Source of the DNA: Alphaproteobacteria bacterium
GTDB taxonomy: Bacteria; Pseudomonadota; Alphaproteobacteria; UBA6615
NCBI GenBank assembly: GCA_013003285.1
Contig: JABDJY010000255.1
Span: 1-6,514 of the forward strand
DNA: 6,514 nucleotides
Reading direction: 5' to 3'
Position numbers and translations under genes: made by a program. The notes beneath the pieces are model-generated. The model did no database searches and was not told the origin of the DNA. It saw nothing but the letters and a program-made list of their open reading frames with translations. Positions 5,256-6,514 of this stretch are shown one piece after another. Every line of letters begins with the position of its first letter. The first letter of the stretch is position 1.

Positions 5256-6250
5256 GCGTCGAGGCGCTGATGCAGGGCGGCGGTTTCGGCCGGCGGCAGG
5301 AACGCCGCATCGAAACTATTGCGGATCAGCGCGATAATGTCGTCTTGGCTTAGATCCAACGCCGCTGCCGTCGCCGAAAAATTCTCATTCATATAACCGC
5401 CGAAATAGGCCGGATCGTCGGAGTTCACCGTCGCCTTGAGGCCTGCCTTGAGCATGTCCTTCAGCGGGTGATCGGCCATGGTTTTGAAGACCCCCAGCCG
5501 GACGTTCGACAATGGGCAGACGGTCAGCGGGATTTCGGCTTGTACCAGGCGCGCGACCAGGGCCGGGTCTTCCACCGCGCGCACCCCATGATCGATGCGC
5601 ACGACTTTCAGAATATCCAGTGCGTCGCTCACATAGGCCGGCGGGCCTTCCTCGCCGGCATGGGCGATGACGCGAAACCCTTCGTTGCGGGCGCGGGCGA
5701 AGACCCGGGCGAATTTCTCCGGCGGATGTCCCAACTCGCTGGAGTCCAGCCCGATGGCGATAATCTTGTCGCGATGGTCGAGACCCTGGTCGAGGGTGCG
5801 TTGCGCCGAAGCTTCATCGAGGTGGCGCAGGAACGACAGGATCAATCCGGCGGACATGCCGAACTCGATCCGCGCGTCGTCGAGGGCACGGGTCAGGCCT
5901 GAGATCACCGTATCAAAGGCGATGCCGCGATCGGTATGGGTCTGCGGGTCGAACATGATTTCGGCATGAATGACATTTTGCGCATGGGCTTTTTGCAAAT
6001 AGGCCCAGGCCAGATCGTAGAAATCCTGCTCGGTCACCAGCACGTTGGCGCCGGCATAGTAGATATCCAAAAAGTCCTGAAGATTGCCAAATTGGTAGGC
6101 GGCGCGAACCTCGTCGGTGGAGCCGTAGCCGGTGTCGATGCCGTTCCGCGCGCCGAGCGCGAACATCAGTTCCGGCTCCAACGTGCCTTCGATATGCAGA
6201 TGGAGTTCGGCCTTCGGGACGTTGGCGATAAAATCGTCGAGTGAGGTCAC
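5234..6250 (-). CDS. Adenine deaminase (adenosine-deaminase-like family)
   Basis: This 338-residue amidohydrolase is expected to deaminate a purine to its hypoxanthine counterpart with release of ammonia, using one catalytic zinc in the cytoplasm. The N-terminal metal motif is KAELHLHIEGTLEP (13-26, His17, His19). HAGEEGPP (197-204) supplies zinc ligand His197 and proton donor Glu200. RIDHGVR contains His221, and VNSDDPAYFGGY (275-286) contains Asp278 and Asp279. The stretch GLDSSELGHPP (167-177), LRHL, FLDIYYAG and LTVCPLSN match the adenine-deaminase branch (characterised bacterial and Aah1-type enzymes) rather than true adenosine deaminases, which usually carry a DLAGDE-type sequence at the DSSE position. 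Many databases would still call it adenosine deaminase. The GTG at 6248-6250 is preferred because AGGAAA (6256-6261, minus) sits seven bases upstream and the length then fits the family; a GTG at 6305-6307 would add 19 unsupported residues. It diverges from the RidA-family gene and overlaps the TerB-like gene by 22 bp. Confidence 0.92.
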   Translation of the reverse strand: MTSLDDFIANVPKAELHLHIEGTLEPELMFALGARNGIDTGYGSTDEVRAAYQFGNLQDFLDIYYAGANVLVTEQDFYDLAWAYLQKAHAQNVIHAEIMFDPQTHTDRGIAFDTVISGLTRALDDARIEFGMSAGLILSFLRHLDEASAQRTLDQGLDHRDKIIAIGLDSSELGHPPEKFARVFARARNEGFRVIAHAGEEGPPAYVSDALDILKVVRIDHGVRAVEDPALVARLVQAEIPLTVCPLSNVRLGVFKTMADHPLKDMLKAGLKATVNSDDPAYFGGYMNENFSATAAALDLSQDDIIALIRNSFDAAFLPPAETAALHQRLDAYVNSTA

Positions 6251-6261
6251 TGGAATTTCCT

Positions 6262-6277
6262 GCGCCAATATTGACGC
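6262..6277. promoter_or_regulatory. Imperfect 16-bp palindrome in the deaminase/RidA intergenic region
   Basis: GCGCCAAT and ATTGACGC are inverted copies matching at 7 of 8 positions, with a perfect CAATATTG core. The site abuts the ribosome binding site of the deaminase gene and lies 60 bp before the RidA start. This position would allow a regulator to affect one or both divergent genes, or the deaminase leader RNA. No regulator family is recognised, and a dyad of this length can arise by chance. Confidence 0.3.
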
Positions 6278-6337
6278 CGGACAGCGTAGAATAGGGACCG
6301 ACGCCACGCCAAGGCCGCAAAAATAATAGGAGACGAC

Positions 6338-6514
6338 ATGCTAAAACTCACCAATCCTGACACGCTGTATGCGCCGCCGAGCAATTACAGCCACATTGTC
6401 GAAGTTCCCGGCGGTTCCAGAATGGCATTTATTTCTGGCCAGGTTGGCGCACGCCCCGATGGCAGTTGCCCGGAAGATTTCGCCGAACAGGTCGAGCAGA
6501 CCTTGAAGAACCTC
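6338..6514 (+). CDS. RidA/YjgF family protein, N-terminal part only
   Basis: The first 59 codons of a RidA (YjgF/YER057c/UK114) family protein are present; the right window edge cuts the gene. Family members are small trimeric proteins of about 115-130 residues. Many hydrolyse reactive enamine/imine intermediates such as 2-aminoacrylate, releasing ammonia. The visible part shows the family opening (NPDTLYAPPSNYSHIVEV), the strand and turn FISGQVGARPDG (31-42), and EDFAEQVEQTLKNL (46-59), which matches the conserved helix preceding the active-site half. The catalytic Arg expected further on is outside the window, so an active deaminase cannot be confirmed. The ATG at 6338-6340 is preceded by AGGAG (6328-6332) at five-base spacing. 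It is divergent from the adenine deaminase. Confidence 0.9.
   Translation, partial: MLKLTNPDTLYAPPSNYSHIVEVPGGSRMAFISGQVGARPDGSCPEDFAEQVEQTLKNL

Noticed and set aside
6271..6292. TTGACG and TAGAAT as a RidA promoter
   Set aside because: The hexamers are only 10 bp apart, too close for a sigma-70 promoter.
6251..6307. Upstream GTG start adding 19 residues to the adenine deaminase
   Set aside because: The GTG at 6250 has a properly spaced AGGAAA and gives the usual family length; the extension has no family support.

Overview
The window looks like chromosomal DNA from a moderately GC-rich proteobacterium, most likely an alphaproteobacterium. That placement is an inference from codon and base composition by eye and from remembered resemblance of the proteins; no search was run. 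Genes are densely packed, and no insertion sequence, phage gene, integrase, CRISPR array or long repeat is visible.

Layout from left to right. At the extreme left edge a probable minus-strand gene begins and runs out of the window after about ten codons. Next, also on the minus strand, is a fumarylacetoacetate-hydrolase (FAH) family enzyme (114-968). Upstream of it on the same strand lies a three-gene cell-envelope-type cassette. In transcription order these are a small exported or membrane protein with a YIDPGTAS motif (4209-4460), a large SAM-dependent methyltransferase with a kinase-like N-terminal half (2831-4219, overlapping the previous gene by 11 bp), and a multi-pass membrane protein with an alkaline-phosphatase/sulfatase-superfamily domain (1020-2765). 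The FAH gene follows after only 51 bp and may be co-transcribed. An intact tRNA-Thr(GGT) with encoded CCA lies just upstream of the cassette, also on the minus strand. Diverging from the tRNA is a TerB-like protein (4818-5255, plus). Its 3' end overlaps tail-to-tail with a minus-strand adenine-deaminase-type enzyme (5234-6250). Diverging from the deaminase, and cut by the right edge, is a RidA/YjgF-family gene (6338 onward).

Two functional themes can be drawn. The cassette probably acts on an envelope glycan or glycolipid: the sulfatase-like catalytic domain should face the periplasm, the small protein should be in the membrane, and the methyltransferase should be cytoplasmic. The right end is metabolic: a purine-base deaminase next to a RidA enamine/imine deaminase, with a short dyad-symmetric site in the shared intergenic region. 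The most interesting items are the three-gene cassette, the retained kinase-like residues in the methyltransferase N-terminus, and an imperfect palindrome between the tRNA and the cassette.
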